Assembly (NCBI RefSeq): GCF_002242805.1
Contig: NZ_MCGQ01000019.1
Location: 1 to 51,345, forward strand
DNA: 51,345 bases
Source of the DNA: Streptomyces diastatochromogenes
GTDB taxonomy: Bacteria > Actinomycetota > Actinomycetes > Streptomycetales > Streptomycetaceae
Reading direction: 5' to 3'
Shown here: one piece after another, positions 8,227 to 16,624 of the stretch
Position numbering within the stretch: position 1 is the first letter of the stretch
Layout of the letters: each line of letters starts with the position of its first letter
Translations under genes and position numbers: made by a program
The notes under the pieces: model-generated
The model's input: only the letters and a program-made list of their open reading frames with translations
Databases searched by the model: none
What the model was told of the DNA's origin: nothing

Positions 8227-8885
8227 CGAACCCGAACGAGAATGGCACCACCCCGACCGCTGCTCGGAACCTCAACTCGGTCTCGGGGCGAGCAAGTTAT
8301 CGCAAGAGCATTGCTCCCGCCGGGAGCAATGCTCTTGCCTCCCCCACCCCAGGAGCGGCGGGAGCGGACCGGCACCAGGGGGCACCGGTCCACCAGAATG
8401 CGGCCGAGGGCGGACCGCATCCGGAAGGGGAACAGCGGCACACCTGCCACACCGCGCACTGCGAGCACGCCGCGCCGCCGAAGCCGCACGTGCGCCAGCG
8501 TGAGCGCCTGCGCGACGAGCACAAGCGCATGCGCCAGCCCAGCTGCCGTATGAACGACGACGAGTACCAACTCCTCGTGCGCGCCGCGTCCGCCTGCCGC
8601 ATGAGCGTCGCCAGTTTCCTCGCCCACGCCGCCCTCAAAGCCGCCCGTGACCTCGACCGCACCGCTGCCGAGATCGCCACCGAACGAGAAGTGCTGACCG
8701 AGCTGTTCGCCATTCGCCGGCACCTCGGCCAGATAGGCAACAACCTCAACCAGGTGGCCAAGGCCACCAACGCTGGCGCCGACGTCCCGCACACCCGAGC
8801 CGTCCTCGACGCCGTCCACCGCGCCGCCAAGCGTGTGGAGACCTTCACCCAGCACTGCCTGGACACCGAGAACCACTCCGCATGA
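8223..8885 (+). CDS. mobC: MobC-like relaxosome accessory protein
   Basis: A protein of 220 residues. The N-terminal ~100 residues are low complexity with two Cys/His clusters. The C-terminal ~110 residues are MobC-like: CRMNDDEYQLLVRAA, then SVASFLAHAA, as in ribbon-helix-helix relaxosome proteins. The typical MobC core IRRHLGQIGNNLNQVAKATN follows. Such proteins bind oriT and help the relaxase open it. The next gene, a relaxase, overlaps its stop (ATGA). A perfect 17-bp inverted repeat lies inside its 5' coding region, in the low-complexity part, which would put the nick region within the gene. Confidence 0.85.
   Translation: MTNPNENGTTPTAARNLNSVSGRASYRKSIAPAGSNALASPTPGAAGADRHQGAPVHQNAAEGGPHPEGEQRHTCHTAHCEHAAPPKPHVRQRERLRDEHKRMRQPSCRMNDDEYQLLVRAASACRMSVASFLAHAALKAARDLDRTAAEIATEREVLTELFAIRRHLGQIGNNLNQVAKATNAGADVPHTRAVLDAVHRAAKRVETFTQHCLDTENHSA
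8302..8338. repeat. Perfect 17-bp inverted repeat, candidate oriT
   Basis: Arms GCAAGAGCATTGCTCCC and GGGAGCAATGCTCTTGC are exact reverse complements with a three-base spacer, inside the 5' part of the MobC-like gene and about 550 bases before the relaxase start. Relaxases of mobilisation systems recognise inverted repeats next to their nick site, and MobC proteins bind nearby. A terminator is unlikely: the repeat lies in a coding sequence and no T-run follows. The nick position cannot be read from sequence. Confidence 0.6.
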
Positions 8886-10600
8886 TCCCCAGAGTCCACA
8901 AGCGCGGAACGCGCACCATCGGACTGCTGTACTACCTGTACGGACCCGGCACGCACGAGGAACACATCGACCCGCACCTCGTGGCAGCCTGGGACAGCCT
9001 GGCCCCGGACCCCGGCCGCAACCCGCAGGCGACCTACACGGAGTTGCAGAAGCTCCTCGACCAGCCGGTCGAGGCCCTCGTCCCCAGCCGTCGCCCGGCC
9101 AAGCACGTGTGGCACCTGTCGGTGCGCGCCGCGCCCGAGGACCCGGTGCTGTCCGACGAGCAGTGGGGCGAGATTGCCCGGCGCATGGTCGCAGCGACCG
9201 GCATCGCCCCCGACGGCGATGACGCCGCCTGCCGCTGGGCGGCCGTCCGCCACGCCAACGACCACATCCACATCATCGCCACCCTCGTCCGCGAGGACGG
9301 CCGAAGGCCCCGCCTGAACAACGACGCGGGCCGTGCTCAGGCCGAAGCCCGTCTGATCGAAGCCGAGTACGGCCTCAAGCGGCTCAACACCGGGGACGGG
9401 ACCGCCGCCCAGCGGCCCACCAGTGCAGAGCGCCACAAGGCCGAACGGCAGCAACGGGAACGTACCCCGCGCGAGGAGCTGCGCGAGACCATCCGCCGTG
9501 CTGTGGCCGGAGCCACCGGCGAGGAGGAGTTCTTCGACCGGCTCGCCGCCGCCGGCCTGCTCATCCGGCGGCGCATCGCCCCGTCCGGTGATCTGCTCGG
9601 CTACACCGTCGCGCTCCCCGACGACTGCAACAAGGACGGCGAACCCGTCTTCTATTCGGGGTCCAGACTTGCCCCGGACCTGTCGCTGCCCCGCATCCGC
9701 GAGCGCTGGTCCGCCGACGGCGACCAGGCCGGCGCTTCAGTCGGTTCGCCGTCGCGCACGGTGCCGGGCGGCCCGGCCGCCGCTCGCCGAGGCACTGCCT
9801 CTGCGGCGTGGCAGGCGCTGATCGTCATCGAACAGGGCGACGACCCGGTCGCCGCCGCTCACATCGCCTCGGCCGGCGAGGTCCTGGACGCACTCGCCAA
9901 GACCTCCGCCGCCCACACCCGGACGGAACTACGGGAGGCCGCCGTCGCCTTCGAACGGGCATCCCGTTCGCACGTGCGAGCCGAGCGTGGCCACGACCGG
10001 GCGCTGCGGCAGGCCGCCCGCGACCTCGTCCGGGGCGGGCCCGCGCTCGGCCGCGGGGAGGACGGGGCGACCACCGCCATGGCGATCGACATGCTGTTCT
10101 TCCTCGTCACCGCCGCCATCCACTGGCACGCGAAGAAGGGCCACGCCCAGCAGGCCGCCGCCGCCCGCCAGGCCGCCGAACATCTGCGTGCCGCCTACCA
10201 GGCCGCCGCCGCCCAGCCGCTGGGCGCCCTCTACCAGCGCGGTCGGCGCCTGGGCCGCCCTCTCCTCCAGCGGCAGACGTCCGTGCTGCGCGAGGCCGTG
10301 CCGGAGCTGGCGGAGCAGGTCTTGGCCGAGCCCGGCTGGTACGCGCTCGCCGCGACCCTTGCCGATGCCGAAGTCGCCGGCCACAACGTCACCGCGCTCC
10401 TCGCCGACGCCGCCGGACGGAGAGAACTCGACACCGCGGAATCCGTCAGCGACGTACTGGTGTGGCGCTTGCGCCGGAGCGCGGACCTGCCCGCCGACAC
10501 CAGCAACGCGGTGACCGCCGACCGCGGGGCGGAGCGCCCGGCCAGCCGCACAGGGCGTCAGGTGCAGGGCCGAACTGGGCCTCGGCGGGGCCTGTCGTGA
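8882..10600 (+). CDS. Relaxase / mobilisation nuclease
   Basis: A protein of 572 residues. The N-terminal ~200 residues carry relaxase motifs: KRGTRTIGLLYYLYGPG at the start, KHVWHLSVRAAPED (motif with His) and RHANDHIHIIATLVREDGR, the HxH-type metal-binding motif III. The catalytic Tyr is probably in YYLYG near the N-terminus or YTEL near residue 60. The remainder is long and helical, ending in a basic tail. It would nick one strand at oriT and pilot it through the secretion channel. It is translationally coupled to the MobC-like gene, the usual pairing for MOB systems in actinobacterial elements. Confidence 0.88.
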   Translation: MIPRVHKRGTRTIGLLYYLYGPGTHEEHIDPHLVAAWDSLAPDPGRNPQATYTELQKLLDQPVEALVPSRRPAKHVWHLSVRAAPEDPVLSDEQWGEIARRMVAATGIAPDGDDAACRWAAVRHANDHIHIIATLVREDGRRPRLNNDAGRAQAEARLIEAEYGLKRLNTGDGTAAQRPTSAERHKAERQQRERTPREELRETIRRAVAGATGEEEFFDRLAAAGLLIRRRIAPSGDLLGYTVALPDDCNKDGEPVFYSGSRLAPDLSLPRIRERWSADGDQAGASVGSPSRTVPGGPAAARRGTASAAWQALIVIEQGDDPVAAAHIASAGEVLDALAKTSAAHTRTELREAAVAFERASRSHVRAERGHDRALRQAARDLVRGGPALGRGEDGATTAMAIDMLFFLVTAAIHWHAKKGHAQQAAAARQAAEHLRAAYQAAAAQPLGALYQRGRRLGRPLLQRQTSVLREAVPELAEQVLAEPGWYALAATLADAEVAGHNVTALLADAAGRRELDTAESVSDVLVWRLRRSADLPADTSNAVTADRGAERPASRTGRQVQGRTGPRRGLS

Positions 10601-10684
10601 CTGTGGACTTTGTGAGTTGAGCAGGTCAGACGCCTTCGGGGACGATCATGACGCGAGCAGGACGAGACGCAGGAGGACGCCAGG

Positions 10685-11134
10685 GTGTTTCACCGCATAC
10701 GCCGCCGCAAGCAGGACGCGTTCGACATCGAGATGCAGCGCCGGCACCAGGAGATGTGGGAGATGTGGGAGCGCATGCCCCGACCCACGCCTCCGTCGCC
10801 GCACGCCGGTGTGCAGCCGGCCGAGCCGGTGGCCGAGGTGGACGACTTCCTTCCGCCGGATCTGCGGATCCCGAGTCACGACCAGGTCGCCGGGCGGATG
10901 ATGCCCTGGCTGCGGCCCCTCGTCCTGGACGGCGAGATCGTCGCCTGCGCCGAGTGCGGCACGTACCGGGACTGGATCATCATCTCCACCCGCGATGAGA
11001 TCTGGCTGCGCTGCCGCGCCGGCCACGAGCAGCAGGAGAGGCGCCTGGACACCGCCTGGTACAACCGGCACTCCGCGCCGGTGGATGCCACGCACGCGAC
11101 GTTCGAGGACTGCCTGCGCCACCTCGGCCACTGA
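10685..11134 (+). CDS. Hypothetical protein with degenerate zinc-ribbon
   Basis: A protein of 149 residues from a GTG with GGAGG nine bases upstream. The N-terminus is basic (FHRIRRRKQDAF) and helical with Trp/Met repeats (EMWEMWERM). The C-terminal half has CAECGTYRDWI, then WLRCRAGHEQQ, a possible C2-C-H zinc ribbon. It follows the relaxase by 84 bases on the same strand and may be the last gene of the mobilisation operon. No family recognised. Confidence 0.6.
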   Translation: MFHRIRRRKQDAFDIEMQRRHQEMWEMWERMPRPTPPSPHAGVQPAEPVAEVDDFLPPDLRIPSHDQVAGRMMPWLRPLVLDGEIVACAECGTYRDWIIISTRDEIWLRCRAGHEQQERRLDTAWYNRHSAPVDATHATFEDCLRHLGH

Positions 11135-11213
11135 CACCCGTCCTACGACCCCCTACCGGGCCGCCAGGCCCCCCTGCCCAACCAACGCCCATCACCAAGG
11201 GGTCAGTTCCGCC

Positions 11214-11915
11214 ATGCGCGTTCGCGTCGCCATCGCCCTCGGCTTCACCGCCGTCAGTACCCTCGTCCTGCCCGCCTGCTCGACCAGCACCAGCAGCACA
11301 CAGCCCTCCCCGTCGTCCTCCGCCTACTCCAGCAGCCCGGCAGCCTCCCAGCAGAGAGAAACTCCGCTGACGTCCGCCGAACTGACAACTCGGCTGCTCG
11401 ACCCGAGCGACCTCGGTAGCGGATTCACCCGCAAACCCGAAGGTCCGGCCCGGCACGACGACGTCGCCGTCCTCGGCTGCCCCGCCTTGAACGAAATGGG
11501 CGGCGACGCGGGCACCGGAGGCTCGCTCACCTTTCCCCGTCGGGCGAAGGCCACCTTCACCTACGGCGGCAGCAGCGACTCGGAGCTCTCCGAGGAGCTG
11601 TACAGCGACACCGTCGCCATACTGTCCGACGGCACCAGCCGGATCTTCAACGCCATGACCGGCTGCCCGAAATACCAGATCCTCTCCGGTGACACCCCGA
11701 TCGACGTCAGCACACAGAAGACGACCGTCCCCCAGCTCGGCGACGAGCAGTGGAGCCAGCTGCTGACCTTCTCCTTCGGCGGGCGAAACAGCGTCGTCAA
11801 GCAGACCGCGATCCGCAAGGGCGGCCTGCTCCTGGTCGTCTCCGGCTCACCGGCCCTCGTCGGTCGCCACGTCGCCAATGCCCTCGCCAAGGCGACCGCA
11901 GCTGGCTGGCACTAG
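11214..11915 (+). CDS. Lipoprotein
   Basis: A protein of 233 residues. The N-terminus is a lipoprotein signal: MRVRVAIALG, a hydrophobic core, then the lipobox LPAC, with Cys about residue 22. A Ser/Thr-rich linker follows. The mature domain (TSAELTTRLLDPSDLGSGF and onward) resembles the PknH-like extracellular or sensor lipoprotein domains of actinobacteria, with two Cys residues (GCPALNEMG and TGCPKY) that could form a disulfide. It would be anchored on the outer face of the membrane. AAGGGG precedes the ATG. A strong terminator follows immediately. Function unknown. Confidence 0.75.
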   Translation: MRVRVAIALGFTAVSTLVLPACSTSTSSTQPSPSSSAYSSSPAASQQRETPLTSAELTTRLLDPSDLGSGFTRKPEGPARHDDVAVLGCPALNEMGGDAGTGGSLTFPRRAKATFTYGGSSDSELSEELYSDTVAILSDGTSRIFNAMTGCPKYQILSGDTPIDVSTQKTTVPQLGDEQWSQLLTFSFGGRNSVVKQTAIRKGGLLLVVSGSPALVGRHVANALAKATAAGWH

Positions 11916-11923
11916 CCCATGCC

Positions 11924-11954
11924 GCCTGTGCCCCGTCGGAGTCGGGGCACAGGC
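11924..11954 (+). terminator. Rho-independent terminator after the lipoprotein gene
   Basis: Twelve-base perfect arms GCCTGTGCCCCG and CGGGGCACAGGC enclose a seven-base loop and are followed by GTTTT. The structure starts nine bases after the lipoprotein stop codon. Confidence 0.8.
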
Positions 11955-11988
11955 GTTTTCGGACCTGGCCATACCCGTATACGCGCGA

Positions 11989-12022
11989 AAGCCCGGCATC
12001 TCCCTTCGGAGATGCCGGGCTT
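11989..12022. terminator. Bidirectional terminator between convergent genes
   Basis: Fifteen-base perfect arms AAGCCCGGCATCTCC and GGAGATGCCGGGCTT enclose a CTTC loop. On the minus strand the stem is followed by TTTCGC, on the plus strand by TTGGCACGTT. It lies 33 bases beyond the stop of the convergent DUF317 gene and so could serve both directions. Confidence 0.75.
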
Positions 12023-12055
12023 GGCACGTTGGGCCGCAGAAGGAGGCTCCGGTTG

Positions 12056-12952
12056 TCAGCCCGCGGGTGCCCGCAGGAGCCGGTCCTTCGTGCTTTCTGG
12101 CAGCGTCCGGCGCAGAACCGGCGCGTTGGAGCTGACCGAGCGGGTGAACGCCGCGACGAGGTCGTGCGGCACGCTTGAACCGAACGACGCGGCCCACAGA
12201 CATCGTGCGCCCAGGGCCGGCTCGGCCCACGCCTGCCACCCTGCTGGGCCCTCCTCTCCGACGTCACCAGTCAGGGCACGCGGATCGGCATCCTGAATGA
12301 GGGGCGGCACCTCGCCGAAGCTGATGTGCGAGGTGAACGTGGGGTCCATCGCCGCGGTGCCGGGTCGGTCAATGTCGCAGAGCCAGCCGTGCGCGGCAGC
12401 GGCGTCGAGGACCAGTTCCGGACCGCCGAACGGCACGGCGGGCTGATCGCGGGCGTCGAGCGCGACGAGGAAGTCGGCAACGGCCTCCCCGGGAACGTCG
12501 GGGGTGAAATACGCGGACCACTGCGCGAGCGGACTGGTCCTGTCCGCTCGGGCACAGACGTGCCAGGCGATCGGCAGCTCCCCCAGGAGGAACGGCTCGT
12601 CGGCCAGGACCCACTGGGCCCAGCGCAGGGTATCGGGGCTGATGTGCAGGACGGTGCTGCGCAGGACCTGACGGGCCTCCGGCGCCTCGTCCGGCTCCTG
12701 TCGTCCTCGGACGGTCACCAGGCTCGTCCAGCCCAGACCGGTGAGCGTGTCGGCGACGGCGTCGTACAGTCGGCCGTCGTCACCTGCCAGGTGCCGGGGA
12801 CCGACCCAGTACGCGACCGGAGCGTGTTTCGGGGTGGACGGGTCGAGCGGAAAGCCGGGGTTCAGGGGCGCCTCCAAGGGCTGATCGAGATCTACTTGCC
12901 GCCGGCGGTGCGGCGGGGACGGCGCGGGGGCGCCTGGACGGGAGCCTGCCAT
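12056..12952 (-). CDS. DUF317-domain protein
   Basis: About 298 residues with two DUF317-like units. The first contains HAPVAYWVGPRHLAGDDG and WQ/WS-rich strands ending in WSAYFTPDVPGEAVADFL. The second contains DAAAAHGWLCDID and ends in WAASFGSSVPHDLVAAFTR. DUF317 occurs almost only in Streptomyces and its elements, often beside helix-turn-helix genes; the molecular role is unknown. The start is uncertain: ATG at 12950-12952 overlaps the upstream gene by about 60 bases, while a TTG at LEAPLNPG would give a shorter protein. It is the last gene of a three-gene minus-strand group and ends at a terminator shared with the lipoprotein gene. Confidence 0.75.
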   Translation of the reverse strand: MAGSRPGAPAPSPPHRRRQVDLDQPLEAPLNPGFPLDPSTPKHAPVAYWVGPRHLAGDDGRLYDAVADTLTGLGWTSLVTVRGRQEPDEAPEARQVLRSTVLHISPDTLRWAQWVLADEPFLLGELPIAWHVCARADRTSPLAQWSAYFTPDVPGEAVADFLVALDARDQPAVPFGGPELVLDAAAAHGWLCDIDRPGTAAMDPTFTSHISFGEVPPLIQDADPRALTGDVGEEGPAGWQAWAEPALGARCLWAASFGSSVPHDLVAAFTRSVSSNAPVLRRTLPESTKDRLLRAPAG

Positions 12953-13167
12953 GCCAGTTGCACGGCGACCTCGTGCGGGAGATGGCCGAGCTGTGTGTCC
13001 TCGCTCCACCCCTCGGCGAGATAGACGACCGCCTGCCCGGTCTCGTCCGCGACCTGGACGACCTGTTCGAGGCGGTGCGCCATGGCGAAGAACGGGTTCA
13101 TCGCGTGTCGCACCGGTGCGCTGTGGTCGCAGGCGGACAAGCGGTCGATGAGATCACCGACGGTCAT
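12892..13167 (-). CDS. Small hypothetical protein in DUF317 operon
   Basis: A protein of 91 residues from the ATG at 13165-13167, with GGAG about ten bases upstream. It is mostly helical (DLIDRLSACDHSAPVRHAMN, then FAMAHRLEQVVQVADETGQ) and ends in a basic Pro/Arg tail. It sits between two DUF317-type genes on the same strand. Small proteins of this type are regular companions of DUF317 genes in Streptomyces, but function is unknown. Confidence 0.65.
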   Translation of the reverse strand: MTVGDLIDRLSACDHSAPVRHAMNPFFAMAHRLEQVVQVADETGQAVVYLAEGWSEDTQLGHLPHEVAVQLAWQAPVQAPPRRPRRTAGGK

Positions 13168-13286
13168 CTCAGTACTCTCCACGAACTGCCTCCTTACATG
13201 CGGGAATCCTGCTGTGTGGCGGCTTGCACGCCCCCGTACGAACGGAGGCACTCTCCGGTGGAGGACCTCCGAGTGATGCGTTGCTG

Positions 13287-13640
13287 CTACGCACACCGGG
13301 ACGTCTGCAGTACGCGTGCCACCGCGGCGGCGACGACCTCGGCCGGCGTCTCTACATCGAAAGAGATCTGGTAGCCGCGCACCTTGGCCGTTCCCGTAAC
13401 GGCGATCTTCCATCCCTCACCGTCAGTCCCGGGGCGTCCGAGTGGAAACCATCCAAGGTAGAAGCGGCCGTCCTTCGAGCTGACGTGAACGTCGGCTCGG
13501 TCGTCGACGACCAGGTTGAAGTCGTCGGCGCAGAACTGATCCATAACGAGCGTGGGCTCGCCAGGGCCGAGCTGCCACTCACGCAGCCGCAGGGCCTCAA
13601 CAGTGGTGGAGAGTCCGGGGCTCACGGGAGCCACCGTCAC
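13287..13640 (-). CDS. Short DUF317-like protein
   Basis: A protein of 117 residues starting at a GTG (13638-13640) with AGAGG upstream. The features DRADVHVSSKDGRFYLGWFP and GWKIAVTGTAKVRGYQISFD are typical of single DUF317 units. C-terminal TPAEVVAAAVARVLQTSR is the helix that usually closes the domain. It is the first of three minus-strand genes running to the terminator near 12.0 kb. Confidence 0.7.
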   Translation of the reverse strand: MTVAPVSPGLSTTVEALRLREWQLGPGEPTLVMDQFCADDFNLVVDDRADVHVSSKDGRFYLGWFPLGRPGTDGEGWKIAVTGTAKVRGYQISFDVETPAEVVAAAVARVLQTSRCA

Positions 13641-13686
13641 GGGCGATCACCTCTCTGACCTGCGGGTTTCCTGAAGGTCGTCTACG

Positions 13687-14939
13687 TTGACATGCCCTTG
13701 CACCGGTTGGCCAGTCCTTCTTGGATCTTTCCTGTCTGCCCCCGGCGAACTGCTGTCCCTTGCCACTGTGGGATCTCCGGCCCCGTGGCCGAATTGCACG
13801 AACCTGGCCGCTCAGTGGCCAGTTGGCCTCAGTCGTGAGACTGGCCGACTCTCCGCGCGAAAGAAGAAGGTCACCCACGTCGCTCGCGCACTCGACACGG
13901 CGCCCGCGGACTCGCTCGCCTGCGCCGCCGTCATGCTGCTGGCCAGGCACGTCCTCACAGGCCCCGACGGGGTCGAGCACATCGACGCCCTCCCCTCCCA
14001 CTGCACCAGGCAGTGGCCGGGACGGCTCAAGCTTCTCCAGCTGGAACCACACTGCTCGGACGGTCTCCGCACCGCGCTCCGACCTCGCCTCGATGGCCTC
14101 CGCCCGGTCAGCGCCGACTTTCTGGCCTTCTTCCCCCAAGCCGCCACCCACCAAGGGAAACTGGACGCCGCAACGATCCCTCAACGCCTTCCTGACGCCT
14201 GGATGGAACCCCTGCGAGCACTCGGCGCCCCCATCCATCCTCTCCGCCGCGACGCCGCCATCCGACTGGTGCAGATGGCACACGGCGGCACCCGCCGACA
14301 AGCGACCCTCTATCTCGCATTCACCTCCGCCGTCAGCCACAACACGGGTGCTCAACTTCGCCCATGGCAATCGGTCGGCGACAACGCACGCAAGTACGCA
14401 GATACGCTCAACTGCCTCGCCGACCAACTCGCGGCAGACAACTCACCCATCAACTACCAGCACCGTCGAACCCGCCTGCAAGACTGGGCCCTCCGACCCG
14501 ACGACTGGAGGAAGATCATCGAGGTGGTTGTCCAGCAACTGGAGCCCAGCCATCGCCATCACATCCGATGGGACCGGGCACGACACCTAGCAGCCTCGGC
14601 GATCGTCTGGGCCCAAGTCACGCATGGCGAATGGCAATGGGCGCCCATGCTCCAGAATCTCGTCGAAATCAAAAGGGCCAGATTCGGGCCCACGAACTCA
14701 CGCTGCCCGTCTTCCCGAGCAAGGAACCGGGCTTGCTCGCCCGCCTCCTGCACGGCGCACTCCACGACCACGCCGACCGGCTCGCCGAGCACATCGACGA
14801 TGGTTGGCACCAGCGGCTGCGCGCCCTTCCTTCGGCCACAGGCCCGGACGGCGGTGTCAGCGTTCGGCGGGAGGTGCCCCAGCCTTGTATACAGCTACGT
14901 GTCCAGCAGATTGGGCACCAGGGCAAGGCCACTCGATGA
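13687..14939 (+). pseudogene. Frameshifted TniQ-like / transposition-associated remnant
   Basis: One frame reads from about 13800 to THGEWQWAPMLQ near 14660, and coding character then moves to another frame (HELTLPVFPSKEPGLLARLL, then HGALHDHADRLAEHIDDGWH) ending at 14939. Patterns such as INYQHRRTRLQDWALRPDDW and GGTRRQATLYLAFTSA resemble the C-terminal part of TniQ-type transposition proteins of Streptomyces. The N-terminal TniQ domain is missing. I infer a decayed fragment; the family call is tentative. No partner transposase or inverted repeats were seen around it. Confidence 0.4.
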
Positions 14940-15110
14940 AGCCGAACGCGGAGGAGGGGCTTCAAAGTCAGCCTCGCATGGCCGAGGCCATGCTCGTCAA
15001 CTCAACGCGGGCGACCCCGCAAACCGTCGAACTGGAAATGCCCTCCAATAATGGTGAAATCGCGGCTGCGTCATGTCCGAGTCAACTTCTCGGAATCCCA
15101 TGGTGATTCT

Positions 15111-16154
15111 CTATAAACGCTGGGAAGCCACCTCTTGTGCAGCTATGAGAGTGACATCGGAGATGCGTGACTTCATAGCCTTCGACTGGTCAAGTGCCAT
15201 TATTATCCTAGCTGCAGCCAGGTAGACTTCGTACAGTTGAGTAATGCGAGCATCCTTCTCCCGATCACCAGAGGTGTCGAGATCATCAATAACTGCGTTC
15301 AACCTTCGGAGCCAGAGCTTGTCTTCTTCTCGCCCTTGACTGCAGATGGATTCAAATTCCTTGAACCCAAGAACCTCGAATTGCCTTTGCCCCCCACCGA
15401 CCTCCCTTAGCATGAGGTCGCCGATTGCAGACTGCCAATCACGATAGACATACGCCTCGCGCACAGCCAGGGCCGCCATCACGCTATTGATAGATTCTTC
15501 AATTTTCTCAGATATCCCCTGGTCGCAGTCCAGAGATTCCATAAGAGTCTTGGAAAGTATTCGAGCCAGCCCTCTCTGCTGCTCAGATGTGAGGTGCTCA
15601 ACACTTACGGCTTCTTGTTCATGTAGGTAATGGTCCACCTGCCGGTGGAGGATAGAGCCTGATCGAGCGATGCTCTCATTGGCGAACTGTGCATCTATAT
15701 CCAAGGCACGTATCAACGACTCGACCCTCCGCACCTCAACATGTCCACCGTCGGCAAGGGCCGAGGTAAACGCCTGCAACGCCTTATCCAGCTCCTTTAC
15801 CTTTGACGGCTTTGAGCCTGGGATATAAACCAACTCTCGACGGAGGGCGCGAATCCAGGCGATAAGCCCAGCGATGCGATATAGGGTACTAGTGGCCTTG
15901 TAGTGTTCATAATTTGTGAAATGTTCATGTCCCTTCAAGTAGACCTCGTCCCTTTGCCGCCCGAAGAGCTCTCGAAGCCTCCAGAAGAGTTCAGATGAGC
16001 TGGCCGCGATAGGCTGAGCATACGTCTCGAATGTTGACTCAATGCTTTGCTTCCTTGCTTGCCTGGTTCGCTGGCGAAGGAAGATTTCTCCTACTAGAAC
16101 TCCAACGAATGCCGCAATTCCTGATATCACCGCAGCTTGCGCTTGAACTGACAT
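15111..16154 (-). CDS. Membrane-anchored helical protein, low GC, unknown
   Basis: A protein of 347 residues from the ATG at 16152-16154, with GGGAG upstream. One hydrophobic segment at residues 6-25 (AAVISGIAAFVGVLVGEIFL) is followed by a basic stretch (RQRTRQARKQS), so the rest is probably cytoplasmic. The remainder is almost all helical and coiled-coil-like, with no enzyme motif. Third-position base use is clearly less GC-rich than in its neighbours, a sign of recent arrival. It is divergent from the four-gene operon starting at 16625. Unlinked phage-defence or stress roles are possible from context only. Confidence 0.75.
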   Translation of the reverse strand: MSVQAQAAVISGIAAFVGVLVGEIFLRQRTRQARKQSIESTFETYAQPIAASSSELFWRLRELFGRQRDEVYLKGHEHFTNYEHYKATSTLYRIAGLIAWIRALRRELVYIPGSKPSKVKELDKALQAFTSALADGGHVEVRRVESLIRALDIDAQFANESIARSGSILHRQVDHYLHEQEAVSVEHLTSEQQRGLARILSKTLMESLDCDQGISEKIEESINSVMAALAVREAYVYRDWQSAIGDLMLREVGGGQRQFEVLGFKEFESICSQGREEDKLWLRRLNAVIDDLDTSGDREKDARITQLYEVYLAAARIIMALDQSKAMKSRISDVTLIAAQEVASQRL

Positions 16155-16624
16155 GCTGAAGGTCTCCCTCAACGCGTGAGCGACGCCTGGGTCCATGGAT
16201 CCAGAATCACCCCTGTGCCAGGCAGTCGCATCTTGGACCTGTCCCGCACAGGGCCTCAGCAAATTGACGATTTATCTACTTAGTCAGGTCTGTGACAAAG
16301 TGGGGATCCTGAATTTCGTCACCCATGGTCGGGGCACTCGTGCACACCGTGTTCGATCTCGTGGCGTGATCTTGTCCGGCTTGTCGTCGGCAGCGTGTCG
16401 TGGACAGCCTGCGTGCCCGGGGAGCGGGTGGCGTGGCCGGGTGCTGCTGGGGCGCCGTTGACCACTGGCAACGAAGGCTCTGCGACGGTGCCCATGTGGG
16501 CGTGGTCGAGCCCGAGTTGCGTCAACCGAGCGCAGACCTAGGGTGTTTTGTAGGGCTCGTTGGTGTGTTGAGCGATGTCCACTAGGCCGACGTCTGCCGA
16601 GCGACTCCTGCCCTGGGAGATGCG
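16155..16624. other. Intergenic region between divergent cargo genes
   Basis: About 470 bases with no convincing gene. It should contain the promoters of the membrane-anchored gene (minus) and of the four-gene operon (plus), but no clear -35/-10 pair with good spacing stood out. The plus frame from 16400 (DSLRARGAGGVAG and on) has some coding flavour and could be a relic; it has no start with a ribosome site. Confidence 0.4.

Noticed and set aside
8302..8338. Inverted repeat read as a rho-independent terminator
   Set aside because: It lies inside the MobC-like coding sequence and has no T-run on either side; oriT fits the context better.
16319..16585. Possible insertion-sequence remnant in the divergent intergenic region
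   Set aside because: Some coding flavour on both strands, but no transposase motif, terminal inverted repeat or target duplication could be identified.
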